Under the pieces are notes generated by a model. That model was not told the origin of the DNA, ran no database searches, and worked only from the letters and a program-made list of their open reading frames with translations. DNA of 64,000 nucleotides from Fulvia fulva (lineage: Eukaryota; Ascomycota; Dothideomycetes; Mycosphaerellales; Mycosphaerellaceae). The stretch lies in NCBI RefSeq assembly GCF_020509005.1, contig NC_063013.1, positions 1,550,001-1,614,000 of the forward strand, in the 5' to 3' direction. This document shows, piece after piece, positions 43,153 through 54,502 of this stretch. The position numbers were made by a program, and so were the translations under genes. Each line of letters starts with the position of its first letter. Position 1 is the stretch's first letter.

Positions 43153-44763
43153 CTACAATGTCTGCCTGAATCCTTGCTGGCCCTCCAGTATAATCTCTCC
43201 CCTCTCCGCCTTCCGGCTCTTCCTACTGTAAACCCAAAAGTTCTTCAGCACATGCAAGATACTAACAACCTGCGTCGCAATCACCGTCGCCATAGCCGGC
43301 GTATACCTCGGCGCATCCTGCTGTCTGAAGATATTACTCGCCACGATACCCCCAATAGCTCCGCCACCAATTATGAGTGCACTGGCGACACTCCTCTTCA
43401 TCTGGCCCACAATGTTGTTGTGCATATACGACAGTATCGTTGGAACGTTGCTGTTAGCTCCGCAGACACCGAGAAAGACGCCAGCATATCGAGCAGCTGG
43501 GGAGGAGGTAGCGAAGCCCATTATTGCCACGCCAACTACCGCAGCAGCGCAATTGAAGATCAGTATCGCGCCGCGGATTCGGTAATGGTCTGCTACCCAC
43601 GCCGTGAAGAACATCCACGGCGCAGCAGCGACATACGGTGGGAAGGACAGAACCTGCGACATCGTGGTACTGTAGCCCATGTCCCCTCTTAGAATGATCG
43701 GCAAGAAGAATCCGAAGGAATAGGTAACGGTGTTGTTGAGGAGGTAGAGCCATGCGTATTCCCAAAGTTTCCAGTCTGCGAGATAGTGCAGGACTTTCTT
43801 TGCTGTGAGCGAGTCCACTACGGCGTCGCCACGGTCGTGGTTGATGCGCGCGAGGACGATGGTGGCTTCGGACTGGGTGAGGAAGGGTTTCTTGAGGATT
43901 AGTCGAGGGCGGGTGGACTTGTCGGGGAAGTCGACGATGAAGAGGTAGCCGAGGAAGCCGAGGACGCAGGTTATGATTCCTTCCATGATGAATCTGGTAA
44001 GTGGTCAGCGAAACTCGATGCTTGTTGTGCTTTTGTGCCTACATCCAGCGCCACCCGTTCAGACCGCCTACTCCCTCCATCTGGGAGAGACCATACGCCA
44101 GGATATTGGAGAAGCCAGACGACAGCAGAGCCAGGAGATAGAACGCCGAGAAGCGTTTCTGCACCTCATACCGCAGGTACCAGCAGCTGAGCAGAAAGAT
44201 GCAGCCAGGATAGTAGCCAGCCTCCAAAATACCCAGCAGAACACGACACCCCATAGTCTCAGTCCAATTGTTATTGAACCCGATCCCTATACACACGATG
44301 CCCCAAGCAACAACCAAGCTCGACAGCCACAGGCAAGCTCCGAGCTTCCGGATCACGATGTTTGCTGGGAACTGAAAGATCACATATGGAACGAAAAAGA
44401 TCATAGTGATGAGGGTGTAGCGGTTGCCGATTGAGAGGCCGAGGTCTTCGTCCATGCCTGCGATGCGGGCGTTGGGGAGGTTGACGCGATCGATGAGGGC
44501 GAAGGAGTAGATTGTTGCGAGAACTGGGAGGAGGCGCATATCAATTTTGCGGACGATGCGCTTTTCTTCTCTGGTATCCCATGATGGCTGGGTGTCTGGG
44601 TCGACTATGGCGGCGCCGTTCAGACCGTTGTCTTTGCCGCCTTTTTCGAGGCTCTCGATATGATTCTGGCAGCGACAAGTTAGCGAAGCGCAATCTTGAT
44701 GTACGCTAGTTTTGCTGCACCCACAGTCTCATCACGACTCGATGTGCTCTTCTCGGACGACAT
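43153..44763 (-). CDS. MFS transporter, Dal5/Tna1 (anion:cation symporter) family
   Basis: Proton-coupled plasma-membrane importer of a small organic anion such as allantoate, nicotinate or a vitamin; substrate unknown. Exons 44763-44725, 44665-44043 and 43993-43153 give 500 residues. The signature VNLPNARIAGMDEDLGL after the first span, then FFVPYVIFQFPANIVIRKLG, is typical of this family. Spans 7-12 are in the last exon (YLLNNTVTYSFGFFLPIILR; GVFLGVCGANSNVPTILSYM). About twelve spans in all, N and C termini cytosolic. The first exon codes only 13 residues with a GTGGGT donor, so the very N terminus is less certain. Confidence 0.87.
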
Positions 44764-45179
44764 ATCTGCTGTGCAAGGTCAATAACGCAACAACAGCAGC
44801 AGCATCTTGAGAGATGGCGACCAGCATTCTATGTATGCACACCATTTCCAAGCCGACAAGCTTTCGGCTTCATTGCGAGGAATACGTCGCTTCCTGTCGC
44901 TTGGCGAGCAACGTCCTGCTGTCGTGTCAGTGAGGTCCTTGCGATTTGCTTGGACCATGCTGTCGATCTGTTGCCGAAAGTGGTTGTGCATATTATACCA
45001 AGCTTTTAAGCAAGCGCGTGGAGGTCGTGTGGCAAGGAGGGGTAGGATATGCTTAGCCGGCAGTCGCGATAACAGCATCACTGCAGGCTGCAGTCCTTTG
45101 AACGCGAGGTGAACAGCTCAAAAGGCCTGCTGAGAGGGAGGGGAACTGTTGCCAACGTACACCTGCCACAGTCCTGTCG
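44764..45179. other. Intergenic, no gene seen
   Basis: Promoter of the transporter gene and 3' flank of the NADH dehydrogenase gene. A CAACAGCAGCAGCA run lies near 44790. Confidence 0.4.
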
Positions 45180-46879
45180 TCATAGCCTCGCAATCTCCTT
45201 CCCACCCATCCAATCCAACGCCCAATAAATCATAATCATCGTCTTCCTCCTCCAACTCCTTGTCCAAAGCAAATTCTTACTCCTCCAAGCCGTCCACGCC
45301 CTCGCTCCATTCCAATCCGGCCTCCCTGCCACAACACCATCATGACCCCCAATATACGCCACCAGCGCCTTCTGCTTGTATTCAAAGACCCTCCTCCCAT
45401 CCGCCCCTCGATTCAACACGCTCGCAAGGTACTCCGCTTTTTGCACCGCAACCTCGGCAGTAGTAGGAAGAAAGTATTTCTTGATATCGGCAGCGTCGCC
45501 AAGAGCGTAGACATCCGGGAGGGGGGTCTTGTCCTGTTCGTAGGAACCTGAGGGACGCAAGACGTGGAGGTGCTGATCGGTGAGGATGCGGGGAAGTTTG
45601 TCTGTTTTGCAGACGTCGAGGGCGTCGACCAGGGGACATTGTTTGTTACCTGCGGTCCAGAGGACCATACCACAGCCTATGCGGCCGTCAGCTTCGGTTG
45701 TGATGCTGTCGGCTTCGACCTTTTTGATCTTGGAATCTGGTTTGACGGTCACGCCGCGTTTCGAGAAAGACGAAATGGCGTGTTCGCGGAGAGCGTTTTC
45801 GAAGGCGCCGAGGATGAAAGGGGCGGCATCGTGGATCGTGATAGTCATCTTCCCATTGAGGTGAGGGTAGAGTCTAGACATGTCATCGTTGAAGAGGTCT
45901 GACATTTCGGCGGAGATCTCGACGCCCGTGGGTCCGCCGCCCACGACGATTATGTGCAGCAGCTCGCGCTGTTTCTCTTCGGTGGTGTCTGGGAGAGAGG
46001 CGAGTTCGAGCAGTTGCTTGAGGCGGAATTGGACGCGTTTGGCGTCATTGACGTTCTTGACGAAGAATGCATGCTCGTCTGCTCCCGGGGTGTGGAAGGT
46101 GTTGGTAACACATCTCATCATGGTCAGTATCCGTTGTGAGGAGCTCTTGATCCCGACTCACCCTGGTGCCAACACTAGCTTGTCATATGCTACGTTGAAG
46201 TGCCTCTTCTCCGTCACGCCATCAATATCGCAAGTCGAGAGACATCTGCTGAACTTCTTGTCGAAGTCGACGGCCTCAACAATGCCCTTGTAGTATGTGA
46301 TGTTCTTGCTCTTATGTCGTATTGGCTCTTCTGCGAGGGAGAAGTCGAACAGTCCACAAGCGGCGCTTGCCTAGACCTCTATCAGCACAATCTCTTGGTG
46401 CTTTGCTTGATCTTCCTCACCAGAAGAGGGGTGTACGGGCTCGTGTCCTCGGGCGAGATGACAGTGATGTTGAACTTCTTGTCGCTCAGATTCTGTGAGA
46501 CGTTGTATCCTGCCCATCCAGTGCCAATGATCACGATATGCTCCCTATCGTCTGGGTAGATGTGCTTCGTGACGCCGTTGTCCTGTGTTAACATGATGAG
46601 TAGTGGTTGCTTGGAGCTGCAAATGGGACACTAAGAGATGAGCGATAGATATACTTGCACAGAGCTACCATCACGCCTCGGCAAGGCCGGATAAGGCGCT
46701 TCTATAACGGCACTGCTCTCCCACATCACACATGGCTGTTCTGAGCCAGCTTTACAGTGAGGTCCTGGCAGAGAAGAACGCTGTCGAATGACGCATTGTT
46801 CCTGGCACACCGCGGAACCGGATGCCAGACTCAACCAAGAGCTGAACGTCCGTCCTCTTGGTATGAAGGATGCGTGCAT
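45180..46879 (-). CDS. Alternative (type II) NADH dehydrogenase, mitochondrial
   Basis: Rotenone-insensitive FAD enzyme that passes electrons from NADH to ubiquinone without pumping protons (NDE/NDI class). Exons 46879-46655, 46582-46421, 46370-46162 and 46113-45180 give 509 residues. The first exon (MHASFIPRGRTFSSWLSLAS and so on) is Arg- and Ser-rich and fits a mitochondrial presequence, though its exact start is uncertain; a second possible start is the Met at 46594. FAD motif HIVIIGTGWAGYN, family strand SPYTPLLASAACGLFDF, NADH motif IIVVGGGPTGVEISAEM and the FAD-ribityl motif DVYALGDAADI are all intact. A C-terminal amphipathic part (MIMIYWALDWMGG) could bind the membrane. Confidence 0.87.
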
Positions 46880-47445
46880 ATCAGCCAGTGGAGTGTGAGA
46901 AGGTGAAACTCATGGCTGCGAGCACGAGCAAGACGCGACCTGGACCGCGGATGTAGGAAGACTCTCGCACCGAACCGACTTCATGTGGTTTAGGTTTAGG
47001 GTGTTGCAGTCGACAACGAAGCAAGTCAGAAGCCGATCGTCGCCGACACCCGGCATGATGGCATCTCGATCGAGCACGTGTCAGCTGCCAACAGACTTCA
47101 CGCTATCTCCCGGACTACATAGTCTACATCATGGTCACGATCTGCCGTCGAAGAGGAAGCTGTCGCTGCAGCAGTAGTCATGTGCCATGTGGGATAGCAG
47201 CAACACGATAGGTCACAGGCGACACTACTCCTTTCTTTATCTCTACTCCCCTCCTGCCCATTGACAGCTCTTGCCCGACAGCCACCCATTGCCGACACTA
47301 CCACCCAGTCCGCAGTCCGTCATCTGTGCATATCACCCTGATGTCCATAACCTAAGACACATCTCGCCTATTTCAGCTTCTCCTATCTATCATTGCTTCT
47401 TCCTACCGCAGCCCCTACCTCTCGTACTCCTCAACTACCACTCAA
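46880..47445. other. Divergent intergenic region
   Basis: Shared promoter region of the NADH dehydrogenase and the 47.4-kb gene. The last 150 bases are pyrimidine-rich leader. No gene is seen. Confidence 0.4.
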
Positions 47446-48415
47446 ATGTCTTCAACAGGCGTCCAACCAGCCTCCCTTCTCTCGATCCCCTGCGAACTCC
47501 GCAATACCATCTACGCCTACATCTTCGAACCAGAATCGACGGACGCGATCAATAGCATACCCGCGAAACCAGATGAGTTCGCAGTCGCGTTGCAGCTCCA
47601 AGACCCAGCGCGATACGCAGCAGCATACAGATCCACACATCGCGCGTGCCAGCAACTACGCGTCCTCCAGACATGCAGAAAGATCTACCATGAGGCGCAT
47701 TTACTCGCGCTCTCTTGCACACCATGTAAGAGCCTGCCCAAGAGCATAGTCGGTAGTGAAGAGCATGGGGCATCCTTAGCGGCTGCATGCCAACATGAAG
47801 ACTAACACCCCGTTCCCAGTCCTCGTAGACGGCGAACTCGCTTACCCAGACGTCTTCGACCTCCGCTCCCGCCCCCTAACACCCGCAAAGATAGGCGCAA
47901 TCCGCCACATCACCATCTCAGCCCGCACCTCCAAACTCAGAGCATTGAACGAAGCATGGTGTGGACTGCCATTCGGACACCCTAGCCTTCGGCTAGAAAC
48001 GTTGACGATCGTCCCCAACCGCGCAGAATGCCACATTCGGAGCATGGGCGAAATCGCGGATCTCTCGCAATCGCATACGTTGGCCTACAGCCTCTCGGAA
48101 ACAATGAAGAGTCTGAGGAACGTGAAATGTATCATTGTGCGGAATGATGGATGCTTCAATGAAGTAGTTTGGAGGCTGTTTTATCGCAGTTTTGTGTATA
48201 GACTCTGGAGGTGGGGAGGGGCGATTTGTGGGATTAGGTTTGAGTCTGGGGAGCGGGGGGCTGGTGGGAGTGGGAAGGCGGAGAATCAGTGGTTTAGGGT
48301 GTATATGGAGGACGGGGCTGAGGGGAGGGGCGTGGAGTGTGGACAGGAGGTTGGTCGATTAGTTGGACAGACTGGAGAGGTGCCGGATATAAATCCTGCG
48401 GGCGTTGGGCCCTAG
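47446..48415 (+). CDS. Hypothetical protein, 2EXR/F-box-like N terminus
   Basis: Function unknown. Exons 47446-47725 and 47820-48415 (intron with GTAAGA donor, GACTAAC branch, CCCAG acceptor) give 291 residues. The start SLLSIPCELRNTIYAYIF, followed by LRVLQTCRKIYHEAHLLAL, is the layout of a large ascomycete family of F-box-like or 2EXR proteins (LP.E.RN.IY...L and L..TCR.IY.EA). The C-terminal half is Gly-rich and charged (ESGERGAGGSGKAEN) and probably disordered. No membrane span. Confidence 0.65.
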
Positions 48416-48510
48416 TAGCAGGGGAGGCAGGAGGGTGATGATATGATAGCGAGAAGTTCTTGTATGATCCAATGCGTTTGACGAACAAAGTAGTACTGCC
48501 CACAATCCCA

Positions 48511-48599
48511 TCTATCGCTTCATAGCTGGTGCTTGAAGCACCTAGTACTTTTGATAATGAAGTGCTACTGTAATGAGGTCGTCTATCGCTTCATAGCTG
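48511..48599. repeat. 18-bp direct repeat with a small palindrome
   Basis: TCTATCGCTTCATAGCTG occurs at 48511-48528 and 48582-48599. Between them lies the palindrome GGTGCTTGAAGCACC (48528-48542). It sits between two convergent 3' ends, so it may help end transcription. Confidence 0.65.
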
Positions 48600-48687
48600 C
48601 TGCCTTCGTATGCCGATATGTCAGCATTGTGGTGCACCTGAGTCCTGCAACACTAACGCCCAACGCCTCGCTTGACCTGTGAACCCA

Positions 48688-49623
48688 CTAGTCGTTGGCA
48701 TGAACCACACCTTCGTCACTCTCGCTCTCATCCTCGTCGCCAGACACTTCCATGTTCTCACGCTCCTTCTTGTCCATGAGTGCCTGCAACTCTGCATCGT
48801 CGTTCTCTGTGACTGCCTTGGGCGCCATCTTGATCGTACAGCTTCCACCTGCGGCGCGAATGCTGACATCAATCTCCTTGATCGCTTCTGTCAGAACCTC
48901 GATGCCGTTGTTCTTGTCGATCGTCTGGCTGGTCAGGACATAAAGTGGTGGGGACACCAGCTTGACCTTGACTTGTGTGTCAGGTGTGTTCTTCTCCTCG
49001 GCCTTTCGCAGCGCAGTCTTGACAGCGTCGATACCTTCGTACCCGAAGCAGGTGACTTCCACGTCGGCTCGGACCTTTGTTGGCTGTGGTGTGAGACGCT
49101 TGCCGATGTAGCTCTGCAGCTCATCCTTGATCACATCGCTCTTGAAGGTGACCTCATTCCACACATCTGGGTTGGTGATGCTGAGCTTGAACGCGTCCAC
49201 TGCGTGTCCGTACTTCTTGTTCAGCGGCCAGCCAATGTCCTGGTACAGCTCCTCAATGGGTGTGTTGGTCTTCTCTGCGACGTGTCTCATGATGCTGTGG
49301 ACCATCTTGCTCTTGTTGTATCGCTCCTCGCACTTGACGATATCCTCAGGCGAGACTCGTCGCTTGGACAAATCGATGTAACCCTTTTCTTTGTCGACAC
49401 GGAGCACCACCACGACTTCATTGCGGCCGACTCGGATGAGCTTCTGGATGGATCGAATACGCCTTCGTGAAAGTTCGGAAAGCAGGATCATGCCGTCGAT
49501 GTTGTCGTATTCGAGGAGCTTGACGTATGCGCCCATTTCTGCGATTTGCTTTACGTTGACCATGACAAACGAGTCGATTTCGGGGTATTTCTCCTCGTAG
49601 AAGCGGCAGTTGGTGAGCGACAT
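48688..49623 (-). CDS. SUI2: Translation initiation factor eIF2, alpha subunit
   Basis: Regulatory subunit of the eIF2 complex that brings initiator tRNA to the ribosome. A single exon of 311 residues. The N-terminal S1-type RNA-binding domain (residues about 15-90) holds ILLSELSRRRIRSIQKLIRV, in which the Ser after LSEL (residue 52 counting Met, the Ser51 of the literature) is the site that Gcn2-type kinases phosphorylate to reduce initiation. A helical middle domain and the C-terminal alpha/beta domain follow (EVTCFGYEGIDAVKTALRKA; SPPLYVLTSQTIDK). The acidic end, SGDEDESESDEG, is normal for the family. Intact. Confidence 0.96.
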   Translation of the reverse strand: MSLTNCRFYEEKYPEIDSFVMVNVKQIAEMGAYVKLLEYDNIDGMILLSELSRRRIRSIQKLIRVGRNEVVVVLRVDKEKGYIDLSKRRVSPEDIVKCEERYNKSKMVHSIMRHVAEKTNTPIEELYQDIGWPLNKKYGHAVDAFKLSITNPDVWNEVTFKSDVIKDELQSYIGKRLTPQPTKVRADVEVTCFGYEGIDAVKTALRKAEEKNTPDTQVKVKLVSPPLYVLTSQTIDKNNGIEVLTEAIKEIDVSIRAAGGSCTIKMAPKAVTENDDAELQALMDKKERENMEVSGDEDESESDEGVVHAND

Positions 49624-50359
49624 GGCAGGTGTTTGTTCGGTGGCTATCGTTGAGAGAGTAGTGTGGCTTCGTTGCCTCGGGTTACAGCGCTTCGGGTGTG
49701 GATGAGCAGTTGGATGGTGGTTGTGTGCTTGAATTGTTGTGAGGTCGAACTTCCTGAATGACTCTTTTCGTGGCGCACGGCGGACGTGGGGCAGACAGAT
49801 TGTGGCGTTTTGGAATCAATAGGATCTGTGCGCGCCACAATGGTAAGTATCCCGCAGGTTGATCCTTCTCGTCTCTCCTTCTGACAACTTACACTCTCAG
49901 CGCATACAACACGAAACGCCTGCCGAGTCAATGTTCTATCCAGACTCCATAGACCGAGACTGACGGGTCTGATCTTCGCTCTTGTGGTATACTCACGTGC
50001 ACAGCATCTAACAGCTGCATACAACGGCAGTCACGGGTCAAGACGCCCACGACCATGGATTGCCATTTCAGGAATCCAAACAGCGGTGCCGAATGTCCAC
50101 GTCCACTGGAGCGATCTGTATACCTACCGAACAGACGATGCTGACCAGAGGCCAAGGCACGCCATGCTGCGTCGTCGATCCTGCGAAATGTGGCCAATCG
50201 CATTCTGATCACATGGCACACCTCCCAGCATCCTGGCTATGATAGGAACATGTCGAGGACCGGGAGCACATTGTAGCTTCTTGATTTTCAACTTCATCTT
50301 CGCAGCTGTGATTACATTCCATCTCTCTGACAGCAAGCGCCATCTCCCAACACATCACC
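49624..50359. other. Divergent intergenic region
   Basis: Shared promoter region of eIF2-alpha and the small gene at 50360. No gene is seen. Confidence 0.4.
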
Positions 50360-50747
50360 ATGGCTGATATCAAAGCGAGCGAGAATGTCGTTGCACAAGG
50401 AGGTACGAGAGTACATGTGCTTACAGATGACCGGGATACTTTGGTTATACTGATGGTTGCCAGGCACACCAGGTTCCGTCGATGCTTCTATCGCTCAGCC
50501 ATCCGTGGGCGAAGCAACCGCTCAGCCTGCAGGTATTTCTGATTTCCACACTCTGTTGAAGCGGTATAGACTTACCAGCTTTGCAGACGGCGTGACCACC
50601 AGCGAGCCCGCCAAGTTGGAGACCAAGACAGAGGCCAACAAGATCACCAAGCCAGCAGCAAAGACCGGCGACCAAAAGAAAGGCACGGCTAGCAACCTGC
50701 TCAACGAGCTCATGTTCTGGAAGAAGGACAAGAAGGCTCAGGCCTAG
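50360..50747 (+). CDS. Small hydrophilic hypothetical protein
   Basis: Function unknown. Exons 50360-50402, 50464-50532 and 50587-50747 give 90 residues (MADIKASENVVAQGG start, KKDKKAQA end). The second intron (54 nt, GTATTT donor, GCAG acceptor) is a multiple of three without stops, so a 108-residue form that keeps it is possible. The protein is Lys, Ala and Thr rich with one hydrophobic patch (NLLNELMFWKK) near the C terminus that could form an amphipathic helix. A real transcript is supported by two canonical introns. Confidence 0.6.
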
Positions 50748-51045
50748 TCCTTTCTCGAAGACGTCGTTTCCATTCCATGATACCCTTTGATGCGAGTGCA
50801 GAGTTTGATGATTCCACGACTTGATGTTACTGCTTTGATGGTGTACCTACGTGCACGACCACTCCTTACGATAGACAGAGGTCGAAGCATCGACGGGCTT
50901 CTATGACATGCCCATAATGAACAAGTTTCTTGGTTGCAATCAATCTAGATGTTTGCTGGCGACGTATCGGTTACTTAAAGCCTCCGACACGTCCCAATCC
51001 TTGTTATCAAGGGATCTCAACGTCTTCTCTGACGCCGATCTGACC

Positions 51046-52285
51046 ATGTCGCAGGAACAGAAGAATGCCATATGATCATCAACAAATTCCCAGCCACCTG
51101 TCATCGTGGTCTTGAGATGTCACGATGCATACCAGGACCACCGCGGGGAGGAAAAATGTGCAGCGATCGACCTAGATTCAACATACGAGCAACTCCAAGA
51201 GCACGTGAAGGCCGCTGCAGCAGAGATGCGTCGCCGTGCCAACAACGTCCTGTTGATGCTCAAGGAGAAAGGCTATGGAGTCACTATGCGGGCGAACCAG
51301 ACCTTCGGCGCTGGTAACACGAGGACTTTACACATGCAGAGCTTTCCCCGTCGCTTCGCCAGTGTCAGGGACATGTTTACCACTGAGGGAATCGCCGATG
51401 CTATCAAGCACAGTCATGATATGGTACTGACCATCGACATGGAGATATGGCAAAGCAATCTCGAGGGAGCGATGAGTTCTTTGAGCACTAAGGAGACTGA
51501 GATTCCCTGGCTGGCTGTACCATCGCATTGGCACGGTTCCCATTCCCATTCCTGGAGAGCCTCGCGAGCCGAAAGGTACGTACGCAGTCTTATACCGGAT
51601 CGATCCAGACCAGATGCTGCTCAGAAAACTACTATGTGCCCCCGAGAGAAAGCACAACGGCATCGCCATCGGTAACGTCGATCGACCAGCTCTCATTGAT
51701 CCGCTTCCATTAAAGGAAGAACAGCACTCGGAGCTCTATCGTGGAATGAGCAAAGCCAACAGAGACCAAGCTCTACTTGACCATCTTGAGAGCCTGGTGA
51801 AAACACGCCACCAAGAAGACGACATACCTCGACTACTCTTCATGACCTACAACCAATTCGAGCCAACAGCAGCTGCCAAAGCTATCTCCACGGACGATCC
51901 AATCACACTCGACGTCCGCTTGTATAACAAGCTCCATAGCACCGCCGGCGGGCAAATGGCACTGCCAGATCTGATCCTGGTGGAAGAATATGCGGAGAAA
52001 GGTGCAACGAGCAGCATCGTCAAGGACATTGCAAAGACGATCTACCGCAACGTCGAAGCTCTCGACAAGGATAAGGTGGCCGATGATGAGTCTAGAACAG
52101 CTCTGCTGTTTGGTCCAAAGCTTGAGGGTAAACGGGCGATCCAGTTTTGGATCATGCCACAGAGTATTCAGATGGAGAAGATGTACATGTATCACGAGGA
52201 GAGCTTGGCGTGGTTTTTGGATCCGGATCTTGCGAGTGAGGGGGAGAGGTTGTTGTATGTTGAGGCGCATCTTGTGCCTAAGTAG
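51046..52285 (+). pseudogene. Hypothetical protein, one nonsense codon and one 4-bp duplication
   Basis: Family not recognised. From ATG at 51046 the frame reads MSQEQKNAI, then TGA (51073-51075), then continues in the same frame with protein-like sequence: SQPPVIVVLRCHDAYQDHRG, a Glu- and Ala-rich helix, and MRRRANNVLLMLKEKGYGVT. At about 51507-51517 the sequence CTGGCTGGCTG shifts the frame; removing one four-base unit gives PWLYHRIGTVPIPIPGEPRE and the frame then runs to the stop at 52283 (EAHLVPK). Repaired length would be about 410 residues. No intron covers either lesion with normal splice sites. Both look like true damage, yet the rest is well preserved. Confidence 0.6.
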
Positions 52286-52473
52286 ACACGTTGTGTATAC
52301 TGAGAAGTATTTGCGATTTGTTCGGGTTCGATTCTGGCTGAGTTCGACGTCGGCGTGAATAACGGATTGAAATGCTGTCAAGCACCTACTATTATGATGC
52401 GAAGAGGGCTAAAGCCAAGCAGAGAATCCCGGCATATGCCTATCGTAATGGTCGCTCGGTGGACCATCATGTT

Positions 52474-53165
52474 GGCTCGGTGCACCTCGAATGCTAGTGC
52501 CGGGCTGACCTCGGTGGAGGTCGGTCACCCATCCGAAGTGAATGCTTCCACTGCCAATTCACTTCGGATGGGTCACCGACCTTCACCAACTCCAGCGTCT
52601 ATGGTGCACCGAGCCGTTTCCACAGGCATGTGCCGGGCTGCTGGGCTTCGCCCTCTTCGCACAGCCGCTGCACAGGTGCTCGTCGCGACATGGCTTCTAC
52701 TGTTTCTGATATATGACTTACCAATTCTTCATCCGTGCGGGCTTCGCTTGCAAGTGTTGGACATTGACTCTGATATTACTAGAGCACCTGTTTTTCGGTA
52801 TCTGCGTGCGGACGCGATTATAGATATCTGCTGTTGTCGCTTCCATGGCCATAACAACACGATACAAGAACAGGTGGTGCACCATAGATAAGCCCGGTGC
52901 ACCATAGATAACGGGGTGCACCCTTGGCAACATGATGCTAGCAAAAAGCATTCACCTCGGATGTTTCACCGAGCTAAAATAATGGTGCACCGAGCTGGAA
53001 TGAGGGTGCACCGAGCTGTTTCCACCCCGTGGCATCGCACACTCCATTCACCAATAAGACCAAATAATTGTAGCTTGTAAGAAGGAGGATGCAACTCAGG
53101 AATGTGGTGTACCCTAGCATTCACCTCGGATGGGACACCGAGCTAAAATGAGGGTGCGGCGACCT
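52474..53165. repeat. Repeat island built on GGTGCACC and CACCTCGGATG modules
   Basis: TGCACCGAGCT or its complement occurs at least four times (52474-52486 inverted; 52604-52614; about 52984-52995; about 53007-53017), with further GGTGCACC at 52876, 52897 and 52915. A longer module, AGCATTCACCTCGGATG to ACCGAGCTAAAAT, is present at about 52948-52980 and 53117-53149. One copy at the left edge is inverted relative to those on the right, as in a foldback or non-autonomous element. No open frame of note. Confidence 0.7.
52517..52583. repeat. 27-bp inverted repeat (hairpin)
   Basis: Arms 52517-52543 and 52557-52583 are reverse complements apart from one or two bases, with a 13-nt loop. The core is CACCCATCCGAAGTGAAT against its complement. 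It lies inside the repeat island. Confidence 0.8.
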
Positions 53166-54502
53166 GTAGAGTGGTCTTCTGTCGTCGGGGCGATCTTGAC
53201 AATCGCGTCTCCTGAACGTCGGTCGTTCCATTGTCTCCAATGTTATCAACATCGCATTCTGATACATCAGAGCTATGTGGTTGTCAGGTTCATGTTTTCT
53301 GCACTTCGCTGTAAAAGAATGCACATATCCTTCGGCAGGTCGGATTGGACATGTGCCTGATTCTGTTCACATTCTGGAATGCTCACCTTGGGAATCTCAT
53401 GGCTGCGTTCGATCAGAGTGCCCTTCCTATCGACTAGGTCAACCATGTCTCGAATGATTTACAGAGAATGCGAATACTTACATGCCAGAAACGAGTTACT
53501 CCACTCTAAAGACGTGGAAAATCGTTGCCGCCGTCTCCGCCGTCTTCCACCGCAAAGAGAGCCCGCCACCGGTAAGAAGTCCGTGCAAATATCCCATGGG
53601 TGTGTCTTGTGATCCTTCGCAGTGGTAACGATGGGTCAACGCTGATCGTCAAGGCTGACACGGCCGTGAAGCCATGGAGCGGCGAGGTCGACTGGAACCA
53701 GCGATCCGACGATACACAGCAGCATAGTGAGCACTTTCCTGTGCCATCTCTGCGTCTGTGATCGAGAACGCTCGATGGTGTGAGTATCGACTTCGCACTG
53801 CATGATCTCGATACTTCGTCTGCAAAAAGCGAAGTGTAGCAAACGGCAGATGCTTAGAGCAGAGTGTAATGGTGGTCGTTGTTGCCAGATGGCTGACGGT
53901 GTCCATGCTGTTCTTTTCGGTGAAGTCAACGACTCACTATCGCCGGCGTGGGTTACTGCGTTAGTTGTTTCCGCATTTCAGTTTGAGTCCGGGCACTGGT
54001 GACATTCTATAGGGTTTAGATGAGCGTAGACTTTCTGATCGGCTGTTGCGAGTTGTCGCAGCAAGCTCCAAGGTGAAACGTGTGACTGTGGATCTGCGAC
54101 AACATACATAATCTTCCTCCCTGCTCATAGGAAAGACAATATTGCAAGGATCCAAGGGCTGCGACCTTACACAGTCAGCTTGACGGACGTTTGAAACTTC
54201 AGATGGGCGTTGGATGATGTTGTCGGTGTTATTGCTGAAGCGAATGAGCGGTAGCGCTAAGTGTTACGATCGATCGGGTCGCTGCGATGGAGCGCTCTCT
54301 GATACGAAGCTTGGCGCGTGGCCGCGACACTTGCACAGACCATGGAATCAGCGCATAGTGCAACGAACTCGAAGCGCAACTTCCAGAAGTCCATCCCTGT
54401 GCCTCAAAGGCGGCTGACAACACACAAAATACCATTCTCAGGTTCTGCTGTCACCACAATCCCAACGCCTCGCTCGGAATGTACAATTTTCTACATCCCT
54501 CA
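53166..54502. other. Gene-poor stretch of about 1.3 kb
   Basis: No supported gene. Short frames on both strands (for example 53636-53929 minus) have no splice or domain support. Confidence 0.4.

Noticed and set aside
48679..49470. 263-codon plus-strand open frame
   Set aside because: Antisense to eIF2-alpha.
51517..51559. 43-nt intron that would remove the frame change in the 51-kb gene
   Set aside because: Acceptor is GAG rather than YAG, and the sequence it would remove reads as conserved-looking protein (HRIGTVPIPIPGE).
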